Source: Xaviernesmea oryzae
Lineage (GTDB): Bacteria; Pseudomonadota; Alphaproteobacteria; Rhizobiales; Rhizobiaceae
NCBI RefSeq assembly: GCF_900177415.1
Contig: NZ_FXAF01000008.1
Location: 310,001-374,000 of the forward strand
DNA: 64,000 nucleotides
Direction: 5' to 3'
Shown here: positions 53,296 to 61,811 of the stretch, in pieces
Numbering within the stretch: position 1 is the stretch's first letter
Layout of the letters: each line of letters opens with the position of its first letter
Notes under the pieces: generated by a model
The model's database searches: none
What the model was told of the DNA's origin: nothing
What the model saw: only the letters and a program-made list of their open reading frames with translations
Position numbers and translations under genes: made by a program

Positions 53296-53601
53296 CTATA
53301 TGGAGGCCGCTCGCGCGGCTCGGAGCGGCTGCGGCGCCGTCTTCCACAGCGCCATGACGGCCGGCATCCCGGCTTCGAGACAGGCGGCCATGAACGCCTC
53401 CCGCGCAATGACGGCCGGTACAATGCCATTCAGCGCGCCGCGGCAGGTTTTTATCGCGCGCTCGTGACGCTCGCCGTGCCGCAGAGGCCATTCGTTTTCC
53501 AGGAAATCAAGAGCATCATAGACGCCTGTGAAGGTACGCTTCAAGCCGCACTGCAGCCGGATTCTCACCGGACGCGTCCATAGAACATCGTTGAGCGGCA
53601 T
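53296..53601 (-). CDS. DUF982 protein, 101 residues
   Basis: A good DUF982 match: LWTRPVRIRLQCGLKRTFTG, VYDALDFLENEWPLRHGERH, then CRGALNGIVPAVIAREAFM and AACLEAGMPAVM. The start at 53601 follows gaaggaggaa. It ends 4 bases from the convergent gene and its start lies inside the tail of the GXWXG gene. Third DUF982 gene of the window, each in a stress-gene context. Confidence 0.75.
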   Translation of the reverse strand: MPLNDVLWTRPVRIRLQCGLKRTFTGVYDALDFLENEWPLRHGERHERAIKTCRGALNGIVPAVIAREAFMAACLEAGMPAVMALWKTAPQPLRAARAASI

Positions 53602-54251
53602 TTTCTTCCTCCTTCCAATGCCACCGGTCTTCTCCTCGGCATGATATTGTAAGAGCAAGCAGACGCTTCAAGAGGCGTTTGCCCGCGATCATGCCCGCGC
53701 CGGCCGGGTGAGGTTTGTCGGAGAAGAAAGAAAAAGACACGCTCGTCGCCCTCAACGACCATGGCGCCGATGACCGTGCCGTCATCGATCCGGCGGAAGT
53801 GATCTATGATCGGCTTGCGATCATAGATCATTGCTGTGCTGGTTTCGCCCCGAAACGATAATGGTTTGAGCTTGGCGACAGGCGCACTCGCCCGCAGGAC
53901 CCTCTGCAGATAGGTGAACCAGTTCCGCGCGATCCGGGTGCGGCCGAAGCGGCTCAACCGCAACGCCAGCCTGAGCGGGATCCGCGCCGGGTCGATGGCT
54001 GCGAGCCGCCGCGGCCCCGCCCGAAACAGCAGCGCATCGGCTCGAAGGCCGGGATGGACGCGCTTGCCGTACCAGCCGAGATTTTCAAGCACACCATCAA
54101 GAGGATGCCCGGTCGCGATCCCATGGCCTTGCCAGAGACCGATCATCTCATCGGGCATGGCAGGCTGCAGTTCATCGAAGAAGCGCAGTGCTTCGTTCTG
54201 GGAAGGAAAAACCACCGGCGGCTGCGAGCTTAGATCGCCAACTTCGTTCAA
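53565..54251 (-). CDS. GXWXG/DUF4334-type protein with an extended tail
   Basis: About 228 residues. The GXWXG part is IGLWQGHGIATGHPLDGVLE followed by NLGWYGKRVHPGLRADALLF, and the DUF4334 part includes LKPLSFRGETSTAMIYDRKP and DHFRRIDDGTVIGAMVVEGD. Homologs normally end soon after FFFLLR; here ~50 basic residues follow and run over the DUF982 start, which suggests a lost stop or a frame change. TTG at 54251 overlaps the stop of the zinc mini-protein (TTGA), so I take it as the start. Function unknown; possibly a lipocalin-like binder. Confidence 0.7.
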   Translation of the reverse strand: MNEVGDLSSQPPVVFPSQNEALRFFDELQPAMPDEMIGLWQGHGIATGHPLDGVLENLGWYGKRVHPGLRADALLFRAGPRRLAAIDPARIPLRLALRLSRFGRTRIARNWFTYLQRVLRASAPVAKLKPLSFRGETSTAMIYDRKPIIDHFRRIDDGTVIGAMVVEGDERVFFFLLRQTSPGRRGHDRGQTPLEASACSYNIMPRRRPVALEGGRKCRSTMFYGRVR

Positions 54252-54430
54252 CCCGCACCTCCGACTGGCGTGATGACCTTGCCGCTTCCCTGGCAATCGG
54301 GGCATCTATTCCCGTCGATCTTGCCCGTTCCCTTGCATCGCCGGCAGATATTTTCGGCGGCGAAGGGCGTATCTTCGGGTACAGGATCGGTGTTTGTCTC
54401 TTCAGGAGCCTGATGGGTGGGGTCGCTCAT
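54248..54430 (-). CDS. DnaJ-type zinc-finger mini-protein, 60 residues
   Basis: Begins MSDPTHQAPEETNTDPVPED and carries CRRCKGTGKIDGNRCPDCQG, i.e. two CxxCxGxG-like knuckles as in the DnaJ cysteine-rich domain, which together bind one zinc. No J domain is present. Starts at 54430 after a gagcgcgat stretch. The stop overlaps the start of the GXWXG gene, so the two are probably co-translated. Confidence 0.75.
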   Translation of the reverse strand: MSDPTHQAPEETNTDPVPEDTPFAAENICRRCKGTGKIDGNRCPDCQGSGKVITPVGGAG

Positions 54431-54751
54431 ATCGCGCTCCGATCGTACGAACATTGGTCAAGTCCAACATCGCGTGGAAGGCGATGTTCCAGTTCTAACC
54501 AGCAGAGAACGACATGCCGCGAAACCTAGAATGCAAACGCCGCTTGCACGCAGCCGTCCGAGTGGGATGAGACCTTGAAACTTCCCGCCCGCAATGGCTG
54601 AAGGATTTTCCCTCCCGGCAGGTCAGATCAAGCCATGCCATCCGCTGTTCACGCCGCAGCACGACCATCTGCCGATCGTGGAAGGCGCGACATCGTCATT
54701 CGCTGTGGTCGTCAGGATCGCGTAGGATTCCGGCCAATTGCGCAATGAACC
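54431..54751. other. Gene-poor region beyond the aldehyde dehydrogenase remnant
   Basis: About 320 bases with no supported gene. The right part was presumably once the middle of the aldehyde dehydrogenase gene, but no homology to it can be read here, so a deletion or replacement took place. No inverted repeats mark the junction. Confidence 0.4.
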
Positions 54752-55218
54752 GCTGACATGTAATTCAGATCGGGAAGTTCCAGGGATGATGATGCCGATG
54801 ACGCCGAGCGATTCGCGGATGATCTCGACGCCGATGCCGGGACGTGCGGACGGCACGACCTCGCCGGTCAGGCGCAGGGTCTCTCCGGCGAAGAAATCGA
54901 AGTTCTGTGCCGCGCGGGTGACTTCGCCGATCGCTTCGGGAAGGATCTTGCCTTCCTGGCGGGCGAGCAGGGCACCGAACTCTTCCTTGCGGACGAGGGT
55001 CTCGTCTGCGGTCCTTTTCAGGATCGGGTGACGCTCCAGGATGCCGGAGGGGGACCAGGCGGGGAAGCTGCCTTGGCTGCGGCGATCGCCTGTTTCGCAT
55101 CGTCGGCGCTGCCCTGGGCGTACATGCCGACCACATCACTGGGGTCGGACAGGCTGATGTTCCTGGATGCCTCGGTGCCGACCCATCCGCCGGCAATCAG
55201 GTTCTGGTAGATCGTCAT
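54752..55218 (-). pseudogene. Aldehyde dehydrogenase (KGSADH-like), N-terminal remnant
   Basis: Starts MTIYQNLIAGGWVGTEASRN and runs through GMYAQGSADDAKQAIAAAKA, then changes frame to FPAWSPSGILERHPILKRTA, KEEFGALLARQEGKILPEAI and GETLRLTGEVVPSARPGIGV, ending around GVIGII-PWNFPI after a second frame change. The catalytic cysteine part is missing. The opening resembles alpha-ketoglutarate semialdehyde dehydrogenases, which fits the neighbouring sugar-acid-type genes. It is 34 bases downstream of the TRAP permease gene. Confidence 0.75.
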
Positions 55219-55252
55219 GGATTGAACCTCCGATTTATCTTGAAATTCATGC

Positions 55253-56533
55253 TCAATGCATGAGGAAGCGCAGGGGTACGAGGACCAGATCGGGGAAAAG
55301 CACCAACAGGAACATCACACCGATCTCGGTCATCAGGAAGGGAAAGACTCCCTTGAAGGCATCATCGACGGAAATTCTCGAAACACTGGCCGCCACATTC
55401 AGCACGGTTCCGACCGGAGGCGTCACCATGCCAAGTGCGTTGTTCATGACGAACAGGATGCCAAAATAGACCGGATGAATACCCGCTTCACGAATGACCG
55501 GCATCAGCACCGGCGTGAGAATGAGGATGGTGGGCGCCATGTCCAGTGCCGTCCCGACGATGATGACCAGGATCATCAGTATGAACATCAGAAGGATCGG
55601 CGTATCGATGAATGGTTCCAGCATGTCCCGGACATAGCTTGGTATGTCCGCAGCGGCGATCAGCCACGCGGATACCATGGCGGCGGCGACGAGGAAGATG
55701 ACCGAGGCAGTGATGTTTGCGGCGCGCACCACGATCCCGTAAAGATCCGGGATCTTGATCTCGCGATAGATGAACAGGCCGACCACCAGCGCATAAACTG
55801 CAGCAATCACCGCGGCTTCCGTCGGCGTGAAGATGCCGGCACGGATGCCACCAATGATGACGACCGGCAGCAGCAGCCCGATGCTCGCGTCGAGGGTGAT
55901 CTTGAAGCGCTCCGGCATCGACTTTCTCGGCAGGGGCGCGATCTTGTCCCGGCGGCAGATGAAGCCCCAGGTGATGACCAGCGACAGCGCCATCAGCAGA
56001 CCCGGGAAGATACCGGCCAGGAAGAGCTGGGTGATCGACACGCCGCCGGCCACGCCGAACAGGACGAGAGCGATCGCCGGTGGAAGAACCGGCGCGATAA
56101 CGCCACCGGCGGCGAGAAGGCCGGTCGAACGCCGCACCGAATAGCCGGAGTCGCGCATGGCCGGTACGAGGAGCGCCGCGACAGCAGCAGTATCGGCGAT
56201 GGCCGAACCGGACAGCGCCGCGAGAATGACGGCAGCCGCAATGCCTGCATAACCAAGACCACCGCGGAAATGCCCGATCCACGCGAGTGCTGCATTGACG
56301 ATGCGGCGCGAAATGCCGCCGGCGTTCATCAGCTCGCCGGCGAGCAGGAAGAACGGCACGGCCAGAAGGGTGAAGCTGTCGGCGCCGCTCAACATGTTCT
56401 GCGCGATGATTTGCGGGCTCAACATGTCGATATGCCACATCATCGCCAGGCCGGAGACGATAAGGGCGAAAGCCACCGGCATGCCAAGCGCCATGGCGCC
56501 GAGCAGTGCGACGATAAAGACGAAGACGATCAT
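55253..56533 (-). CDS. dctM: TRAP transporter large permease, DctM
   Basis: A 426-residue membrane protein with about twelve spans. The start (MIVFVFIVALLGAMALGMPV) and the conserved ALSGSAIADTAAVAALLVPA and PPVGTVLNVAASVSRIS segments are typical of DctM. It forms the sodium-driven channel of a tripartite carboxylate importer. Its start overlaps the DctQ stop (ATGA at 56530-56533). Confidence 0.93.
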   Translation of the reverse strand: MIVFVFIVALLGAMALGMPVAFALIVSGLAMMWHIDMLSPQIIAQNMLSGADSFTLLAVPFFLLAGELMNAGGISRRIVNAALAWIGHFRGGLGYAGIAAAVILAALSGSAIADTAAVAALLVPAMRDSGYSVRRSTGLLAAGGVIAPVLPPAIALVLFGVAGGVSITQLFLAGIFPGLLMALSLVITWGFICRRDKIAPLPRKSMPERFKITLDASIGLLLPVVIIGGIRAGIFTPTEAAVIAAVYALVVGLFIYREIKIPDLYGIVVRAANITASVIFLVAAAMVSAWLIAAADIPSYVRDMLEPFIDTPILLMFILMILVIIVGTALDMAPTILILTPVLMPVIREAGIHPVYFGILFVMNNALGMVTPPVGTVLNVAASVSRISVDDAFKGVFPFLMTEIGVMFLLVLFPDLVLVPLRFLMH

Positions 56534-57099
56534 GGATCGGACTCTCCCCTAACGGTACCGACGCTGTTCAGAGCAGCCTTCTCTTCGGCATCGACGAACA
56601 TGGATTGGCGTGGGTCGCCGGCACCTGGCAGGAATGTCGAGACTAGGCTGACGGTGGTGATCGCCATCATTGAGAAGCCGGAAATGTAGGCGACGCTATA
56701 GACGTATTCCATCGGGATCATGAGAACCGGGGAGAGGTTATCCATGTTGACGTCGTGTTGCTGCCACGTCCCGGAAACGATGTAGATGCAGCAGGCGATG
56801 ATCAGCAGGTCGCTGATCGCCTTGGCCCCCTTAGCGCCAGCCAGGGGCAGCATGTTGACGACTGTGTCCATCCCCAGATGCCCACGCTCACGCAGCACCA
56901 CGACGGCACCAATGAAAGTCATCCAGACGAAGAGGAACCGTGAAAGCTCCTCGGAGACGAGGATGCCGGAATTGAAGCCATAGCGAAGCACGACGTTGCC
57001 AAACACGGTGACAACCATGCCCGTCATGCACAGAAACAGGATGAATTCGAGGAGCTTGAAATAGGCATCGACAATACGGTCGAGCGCACGGGATCGCAT
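56530..57099 (-). CDS. dctQ: TRAP transporter small permease, DctQ
   Basis: A 189-residue protein with four spans and the conserved ELSRFLFVWMTFIGAVVVLR segment. DctQ joins DctM in the membrane and is required for uptake. The C-terminal ~40 residues are hydrophilic and cytoplasmic or periplasmic. The gene lies 62 bases after dctP. Confidence 0.9.
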   Translation of the reverse strand: MRSRALDRIVDAYFKLLEFILFLCMTGMVVTVFGNVVLRYGFNSGILVSEELSRFLFVWMTFIGAVVVLRERGHLGMDTVVNMLPLAGAKGAKAISDLLIIACCIYIVSGTWQQHDVNMDNLSPVLMIPMEYVYSVAYISGFSMMAITTVSLVSTFLPGAGDPRQSMFVDAEEKAALNSVGTVRGESDP

Positions 57100-57161
57100 G
57101 GATGGGACCTCCCAGGCGGAAAAATGGGCCGGCAGGCATCACCGCATGCCGGCGCTTTTCA

Positions 57162-58205
57162 TCAGTTGGAACCCGCTTGGATCTTCTTCAGTTCGGCGAA
57201 GTACATGTCGGAGAAATCCTTGCCGAATTCTGCCGAAAATTTCTCGACCACCGGCTTTACCCTTTCGGCGAAACGCTGGCGTTCCTCGGGTGAAATCTCG
57301 TTGATGGTCACACCGGCTTTCTTAACAGACTCCAGCCATTCGCTGGTCTTGGTCTTGACCAACTCACGCTTGTAGAGGGTGACCTCGCGCGCCGCCTCGC
57401 TGATGATCTTCTTCTCGTCGTCGTTCAGCTTGTTCCAGGTGGGCTTGCCGACAAGCATGACGACGGAGTTGAGGCTGTGGTTGGTTAGGGAAAGATACTT
57501 CTGAACCTCGAAAAGGCGCATGAAGACGATCTGCGGCAGCGGGTTTTCCTGCGCCTCGACGGTGCCCGTCTCAAGCGCCGTATAAATCTCGCTCACCGGC
57601 AGTGGCGTCGGATTGGCACCGAGCGTAGAGAAAAGTTCGAGATACATCGGGTTCTGGATCGCGCGGATCTTCAGGCCCTGGAAGTCTTCCCATTTTGTGA
57701 TCGGCTTCGTCTTGGTCGTGGTTTCGCGGAAACCGTTATTGGTGAAGCCGAGCCCGATCCAACCTTTTTCCTCCATCAGTTGGTTGAATTTCGCGCCGAC
57801 GGGACCATCCATCAACTTGTCGTATTCCTCGGTCGACCTGAATACGTAGGGTAGGTCGAGGATCGATACCTGTGGAATCTGGCCCGCCATCGTCACCGGG
57901 GAACCGCTCATGAAATCCTGCGTGCCGGCCTGCAGATTTGCCTGCATCTGCACGTCGGTGCCGAGCGTGGCACCCGGCGCAACGCTGATCTTGATCTTGC
58001 CGCCGCTCTTTTCGCCGACGAGTTCGGCGAACTTCTTGAAGCCAAGAAAGTCAGGATGCTGGTCGCTCTGACTGGTGCCGGCCCTGAGGCGCATCTCGCG
58101 GATTTCGGCCTTCGATGCCGCCGGCAGCGCGACGAGCGCCAGGGCGATTGCGGATGCCAGCAAGGCTCCGCGCTTCAGGCTGCTGAACTTACGATCGAGA
58201 AACAT
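57162..58205 (-). CDS. dctP: TRAP transporter periplasmic binding protein, DctP
   Basis: A 347-residue DctP-family protein with a Sec signal (LKRGALLASAIALALVALPA, cleavage near SKA). The organic-acid binding part has IKIRAIQNPMYLELFSTLGA and PLPVSEIYTALETGTVEAQE, including the arginine that usually contacts the substrate carboxylate. The ATG at 58205 has an aggaggaaa box. First gene of the TRAP operon; ligand is probably a sugar acid or another hydroxy acid. Confidence 0.93.
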   Translation of the reverse strand: MFLDRKFSSLKRGALLASAIALALVALPAASKAEIREMRLRAGTSQSDQHPDFLGFKKFAELVGEKSGGKIKISVAPGATLGTDVQMQANLQAGTQDFMSGSPVTMAGQIPQVSILDLPYVFRSTEEYDKLMDGPVGAKFNQLMEEKGWIGLGFTNNGFRETTTKTKPITKWEDFQGLKIRAIQNPMYLELFSTLGANPTPLPVSEIYTALETGTVEAQENPLPQIVFMRLFEVQKYLSLTNHSLNSVVMLVGKPTWNKLNDDEKKIISEAAREVTLYKRELVKTKTSEWLESVKKAGVTINEISPEERQRFAERVKPVVEKFSAEFGKDFSDMYFAELKKIQAGSN

Positions 58206-58259
58206 GTTTTCCTCCTCCGTTTCTATGGATGTCAAAGCTTTGTCGCCGGAACCAGCGGG

Positions 58260-59108
58260 TCAGACGGCTCTATGCGCGACGATGTCCTGCCGCTGCTCCC
58301 CGAGCCCGGCCACGCCGAGGCTCACGACGTCGCCCGCCTGCAGGAAGCGCGGAGGCGTCATCGCCATTCCGACGCCCGGCGGCGTACCCGTGGTGATCAC
58401 GTCACCGGGCATGAGTTTCATGAATTGCGAGAGATACGAGACAATCGTTGCGAAGCCGAAGATCATCTTGGCGGTCGTGCCTGTCTGCATCCGCTCGCTG
58501 TTGACGTCGAGCCACAGGTCGAGGTTCTGGATATCCAGCTCGTCGGGGGTGACCAGCCAGGGACCCAGCGGGCCGTAGGTCGGCCCGCTCTTGCCCTTCA
58601 TCCACTGGCCACCGCGCTCCAGCTGGAATTCGCGTTCCGAGATGTCGTGGCAGATGCAAAGGCCGGCGATCGAGGAAAGCGCCTGCTGCTCGTCGACCAG
58701 ATAGGTCGGCTCGCCGATCACCATGGCGACCTCGACCTCCCAGTCCGTCTTCTTCGAATCCTTCATCAGCACGACGGGATCGTTCGGACCGGATATACAG
58801 GAGGTGAGCTTGTTGAAGACGATAGGTTCGGGCGGGATCGGCGCATTGCTTTCGATAGCGTGATCCACATAGTTCAGCCCGATCGAAATAAAATTGCGAA
58901 CGTCGCCCACGCAGGGCCCGATCCGGGTATCGCCGGTGACTGCGGGAAGGCTCTGCGGATTCAGCGCTGACAGCTTTTGTACGGAAGCCTTCGAGAGATG
59001 ACGGCCGGAAATGTCGTCTATGACCGTGCTCAGGTCGCGGATCGTCCCGCTGGCATCGATCATCCCGGGGCGCTCCTGTCCAGGCTCGCCAAATCGAACG
59101 AACTTCAT
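58260..59108 (-). CDS. Fumarylacetoacetate-hydrolase-family protein
   Basis: A 282-residue enzyme with the FAH catalytic domain from about residue 70 (FISIGLNYVDHA). The metal ligands are E124 and E126 in DWEVEVAMVIG and D155 in CICHDISERE. Relatives hydrolyse acylpyruvates or diketo-deoxy sugar acids such as 2,4-diketo-3-deoxy-fuconate, or lyse ureidoglycolate. It lies 54 bases before dctP. With the DapA-family gene it suggests breakdown of a sugar acid. Confidence 0.9.
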   Translation of the reverse strand: MKFVRFGEPGQERPGMIDASGTIRDLSTVIDDISGRHLSKASVQKLSALNPQSLPAVTGDTRIGPCVGDVRNFISIGLNYVDHAIESNAPIPPEPIVFNKLTSCISGPNDPVVLMKDSKKTDWEVEVAMVIGEPTYLVDEQQALSSIAGLCICHDISEREFQLERGGQWMKGKSGPTYGPLGPWLVTPDELDIQNLDLWLDVNSERMQTGTTAKMIFGFATIVSYLSQFMKLMPGDVITTGTPPGVGMAMTPPRFLQAGDVVSLGVAGLGEQRQDIVAHRAV

Positions 59109-59191
59109 TTCCCCTCCTCATGGCGGTTCCACGCCACGCTTCCGGCGCTGGATGACGCGCCCCGGCAAAAGGCGGGACGCGTCGCGCTCAA

Positions 59192-60097
59192 TCAGACGCC
59201 AAGCGCCTCGAGTGCGCCGTCGATGACTTTCTTCTGCTCGTCGGAGACGGGCTCCATCGGCGCGCGCGGGAGGAAGTAGTCAACACCTTGTCGGGACTGG
59301 ATGTATTTGGTGCAGGCCGGCAGGTTGTCGTGGCGGACGACGTTCCAGAGGCCGTTGAGCTTCCAGTGGATTTCGAGCGCCTTGGCGTGATCGCCCTTCT
59401 TTACGGCATTGAAGAGTTCGACGGTCTGCTGCGGAACGGCGGACGTCAGAGCCGAGATCGCTCCGTCCGCGCCGAGCGAGAAGCCCGGATAAAGCAGGGC
59501 GTCGATGCCGGTAAGGACGATATTGTCCTTGTTGGCGCTACCGATGAGATCCGAAAGCGACTTCAGATCGCCCGAACTCTGCTTCATACCGACGACGCCA
59601 GGCACTTCTTCCATGATCTTGAGCATCAGGTCTGCGGAGAGGTAGTTCCACGGGATGACGTTGTAGATCAGGATCGGCACGCCGGTTTGGTCGTAGATCT
59701 CGCGGAAATGGCGGACCGTAGCCTCTGCGCCCGGCTTGAAGAGGTAATGGACGGGGGTCACCTGCAGGGCCGCGGGCTTCAGATGCGCGATCTTCTTGGT
59801 ACGCTCGATTGCCTCTATCGTCGAATTGACGATGAGACCGGCGACGAAAGGCACACGCCCGGCGATCGCCTCATGCGTGGCTTCCATCGACTCGACGAAC
59901 TCTTCCGTCGAAAGGGTATGTCCCTCGCCGGTGCTGCCGCCTGCGACGATGCCATGGACGCCCGACTCGATCATGAAGTCGATCTGCTTCTTGATGCCGG
60001 ATGCAACAAGTTTACCGCTTTGGTCAAAGGGCATCGTAACGGGTGGCAGAATGCCTTGCAGTTGGCTCTTCAGAGCGAGCTTGCTTTCCTGATTCAT
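59192..60097 (-). CDS. DapA-family aldolase/dehydratase
   Basis: A 301-residue class I TIM-barrel lyase. The Schiff-base lysine is K172 in VVGMKQSSGD and the partner tyrosine is Y145 in LIYNVIPW; GGSTGEG (53-59) binds the pyruvyl carboxylate. Relatives include dihydrodipicolinate synthase, 5-keto-4-deoxyglucarate dehydratase and N-acetylneuraminate lyase. Neighbouring TRAP, FAH and aldehyde dehydrogenase remnant favour a sugar-acid role. Start at 60097 matches conserved beginnings; the frame is open to 60226. Confidence 0.9.
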   Translation of the reverse strand: MNQESKLALKSQLQGILPPVTMPFDQSGKLVASGIKKQIDFMIESGVHGIVAGGSTGEGHTLSTEEFVESMEATHEAIAGRVPFVAGLIVNSTIEAIERTKKIAHLKPAALQVTPVHYLFKPGAEATVRHFREIYDQTGVPILIYNVIPWNYLSADLMLKIMEEVPGVVGMKQSSGDLKSLSDLIGSANKDNIVLTGIDALLYPGFSLGADGAISALTSAVPQQTVELFNAVKKGDHAKALEIHWKLNGLWNVVRHDNLPACTKYIQSRQGVDYFLPRAPMEPVSDEQKKVIDGALEALGV

Positions 60098-60307
60098 GAT
60101 CCTCTCCTCCTTGATCGCCTGAAACGCCCTATCAAGGTCGCAATCAATAATTCCGCAATGCGGGATGACGTTTCGGATTTCGACCATATGGAGCGATGCG
60201 AGCCAAGTCAATAAGCCCCGCGGCAAATCTGCCGTTCCGAATCGATATTTTTGCTGGAAAACCGGAACGTCTGTACCGGATGCCGGGATTCGTGCTATGG
60301 AAGTCTT

Positions 60308-61108
60308 ATGGACGCTTCAACTGAACACTCGAAAACCAAATCCCGCGGCTCGGACGAGAACCTGAAGTCGCTGATGAAGATCATGCGCGTTCTCGAATGT
60401 TTCTCAGTTAACGAAAGGGCGCTTTCGCTTTCTGAAATCTGCGATAAGACGGGTTTTCCGCGCAGCACGACGCACCGCCTGATGGCGTCGCTCAAGGAGG
60501 TCGGCTTCCTCGACCAGGATCGGGAGCGTGACAAATACCGCCTGGGACTGAAGCTCTTCGAGCTCGGGAATGTCGTCCTGATGAACCTCGACCTGCATCG
60601 GGAAGCGCGCCCGATCGTCGAGTCGCTTAAGCGCATGAGCGGACAGATGGTGCATCTGGCGATTTTCGACGGCCAGAGCGCTGTCGTCATTCACCGCGCC
60701 GACCCCTCCCCGGATCATGCACCGACCTCGACCTCCATCGAGAATGCGCCGGTGCACTGTACAAGCGTCGGCAAGGCGATCCTGGCCTGGCAGTCCGAAG
60801 CGGTCATCCAGAAGGTGATCAACGCCGGGCTGAGGGGTTATACCGACCAGACGATCACCTCCGGTCCCGCCCTGCTGGAGGAGCTCGAAAAGACTCGTCA
60901 GCGCGGATATGCAGTCGACGACGGCGAGCACCAGCCTGGCCTGCGTTGCGTCGGAGCTCCCATCCGCGGCCAGACAGGCCAAGTCATAGCCGGCATCAGC
61001 GTCAGCGGCCCGAGCTGGCAGATTAACGTATCGGATATCGAGGAACTGTCCAAAGTGGTGATCCACCACGCCAACCTCATCGGTCACCGTATCGGCCACC
61101 ACCCGTAG
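60308..61108 (+). CDS. IclR-family transcriptional regulator
   Basis: A 266-residue IclR protein: winged helix in SLMKIMRVLECFSVNERALS and LSEICDKTGFPRSTTHRLMA (about residues 20-60), followed by the GAF-like effector domain with PVHCTSVGKAILAW. It is divergent from the DapA/FAH/TRAP genes and convergent with the DhaL/DhaK genes, so it probably controls the former and perhaps both. The ATG at 60308 is preferred; the frame starts at 60251. Confidence 0.92.
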   Translation: MDASTEHSKTKSRGSDENLKSLMKIMRVLECFSVNERALSLSEICDKTGFPRSTTHRLMASLKEVGFLDQDRERDKYRLGLKLFELGNVVLMNLDLHREARPIVESLKRMSGQMVHLAIFDGQSAVVIHRADPSPDHAPTSTSIENAPVHCTSVGKAILAWQSEAVIQKVINAGLRGYTDQTITSGPALLEELEKTRQRGYAVDDGEHQPGLRCVGAPIRGQTGQVIAGISVSGPSWQINVSDIEELSKVVIHHANLIGHRIGHHP

Positions 61109-61196
61109 GAATGAGAAGCGCCGCAACCGGAAGGTCCGGGCGGCGCATCTTCGCAAGGACATGCCGCCGGCATCATCTGCAGGCGGTATTTTTCGT

Positions 61197-61811
61197 TCAA
61201 TGCTTGCTGGCCAGCGCATCGACAAGGCGAACGAAACCCAGCATGCCTGGATCGTCTATGCCCATGCTCTTCTCTGCAAACATGCGAGCGCGGCCTATCT
61301 TGCACGGCTTGTCGCGAAATGCGTCGAGCGTGGTATTGGCAGCCTTCGAAGCTTCCGCTGCAATCAGTGCCGCCGCATTCAGGCCGGCAGTCGCCTTGAC
61401 GACCGCATCGAGGGCATCGAGTACCGTTTTGTCGCCGACGGAAGCGCCGCCCCGCTGGATCATGGCGTCGAGTGCGGCTTGCAGCAGAGCAGAAAGCTCG
61501 CTCCATTCAGCCGTCTCCCTACCTTTCGTCGCCTTGCCGATCGTCAGCAGCGCGGTGGCGAACAGCGTTCCGAGACTGGAACCCGTCGCGGAGGCGGCGG
61601 CACGCGCCAGCGTCTGGAACGCCGAGCCGAGGTCATCGCTGCCGCTGATATCTGTTTCGCCGAACTTGCCGAGAACACGGGCCAGCATCACCCCCGTGTC
61701 GCCATCGCCGAGTTTCGAATCCGCAGCGTTCAATTCCGCTTCGAGCGTCGTCATGCTGGCATTGACGATCTTCACAGCGTTCTCAAGGGTTGCTATGCTG
61801 ATGCCGGCCAT
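61197..61811 (-). CDS. Dihydroxyacetone-kinase-type ADP-binding subunit, DhaL-like
   Basis: A 204-residue DhaL-type protein; the magnesium-nucleotide aspartates are in ELNAADSKLGDGDTGVML and the closing VLDALDAVVKAT region is also typical. It hands a phosphate to the DhaK-bound substrate. Its start overlaps the dhaK stop (TGATG at 61811). With no PTS DhaM gene nearby it may use ATP as free two-subunit kinase. Confidence 0.88.
   Translation of the reverse strand: MAGISIATLENAVKIVNASMTTLEAELNAADSKLGDGDTGVMLARVLGKFGETDISGSDDLGSAFQTLARAAASATGSSLGTLFATALLTIGKATKGRETAEWSELSALLQAALDAMIQRGGASVGDKTVLDALDAVVKATAGLNAAALIAAEASKAANTTLDAFRDKPCKIGRARMFAEKSMGIDDPGMLGFVRLVDALASKH

Noticed and set aside
54765..55196. 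A 143-codon Arg/Pro/His-rich minus-strand frame over the aldehyde dehydrogenase remnant
   Set aside because: It is the wrong frame of the decayed gene. The dehydrogenase motifs occur in the other two frames of the same strand.
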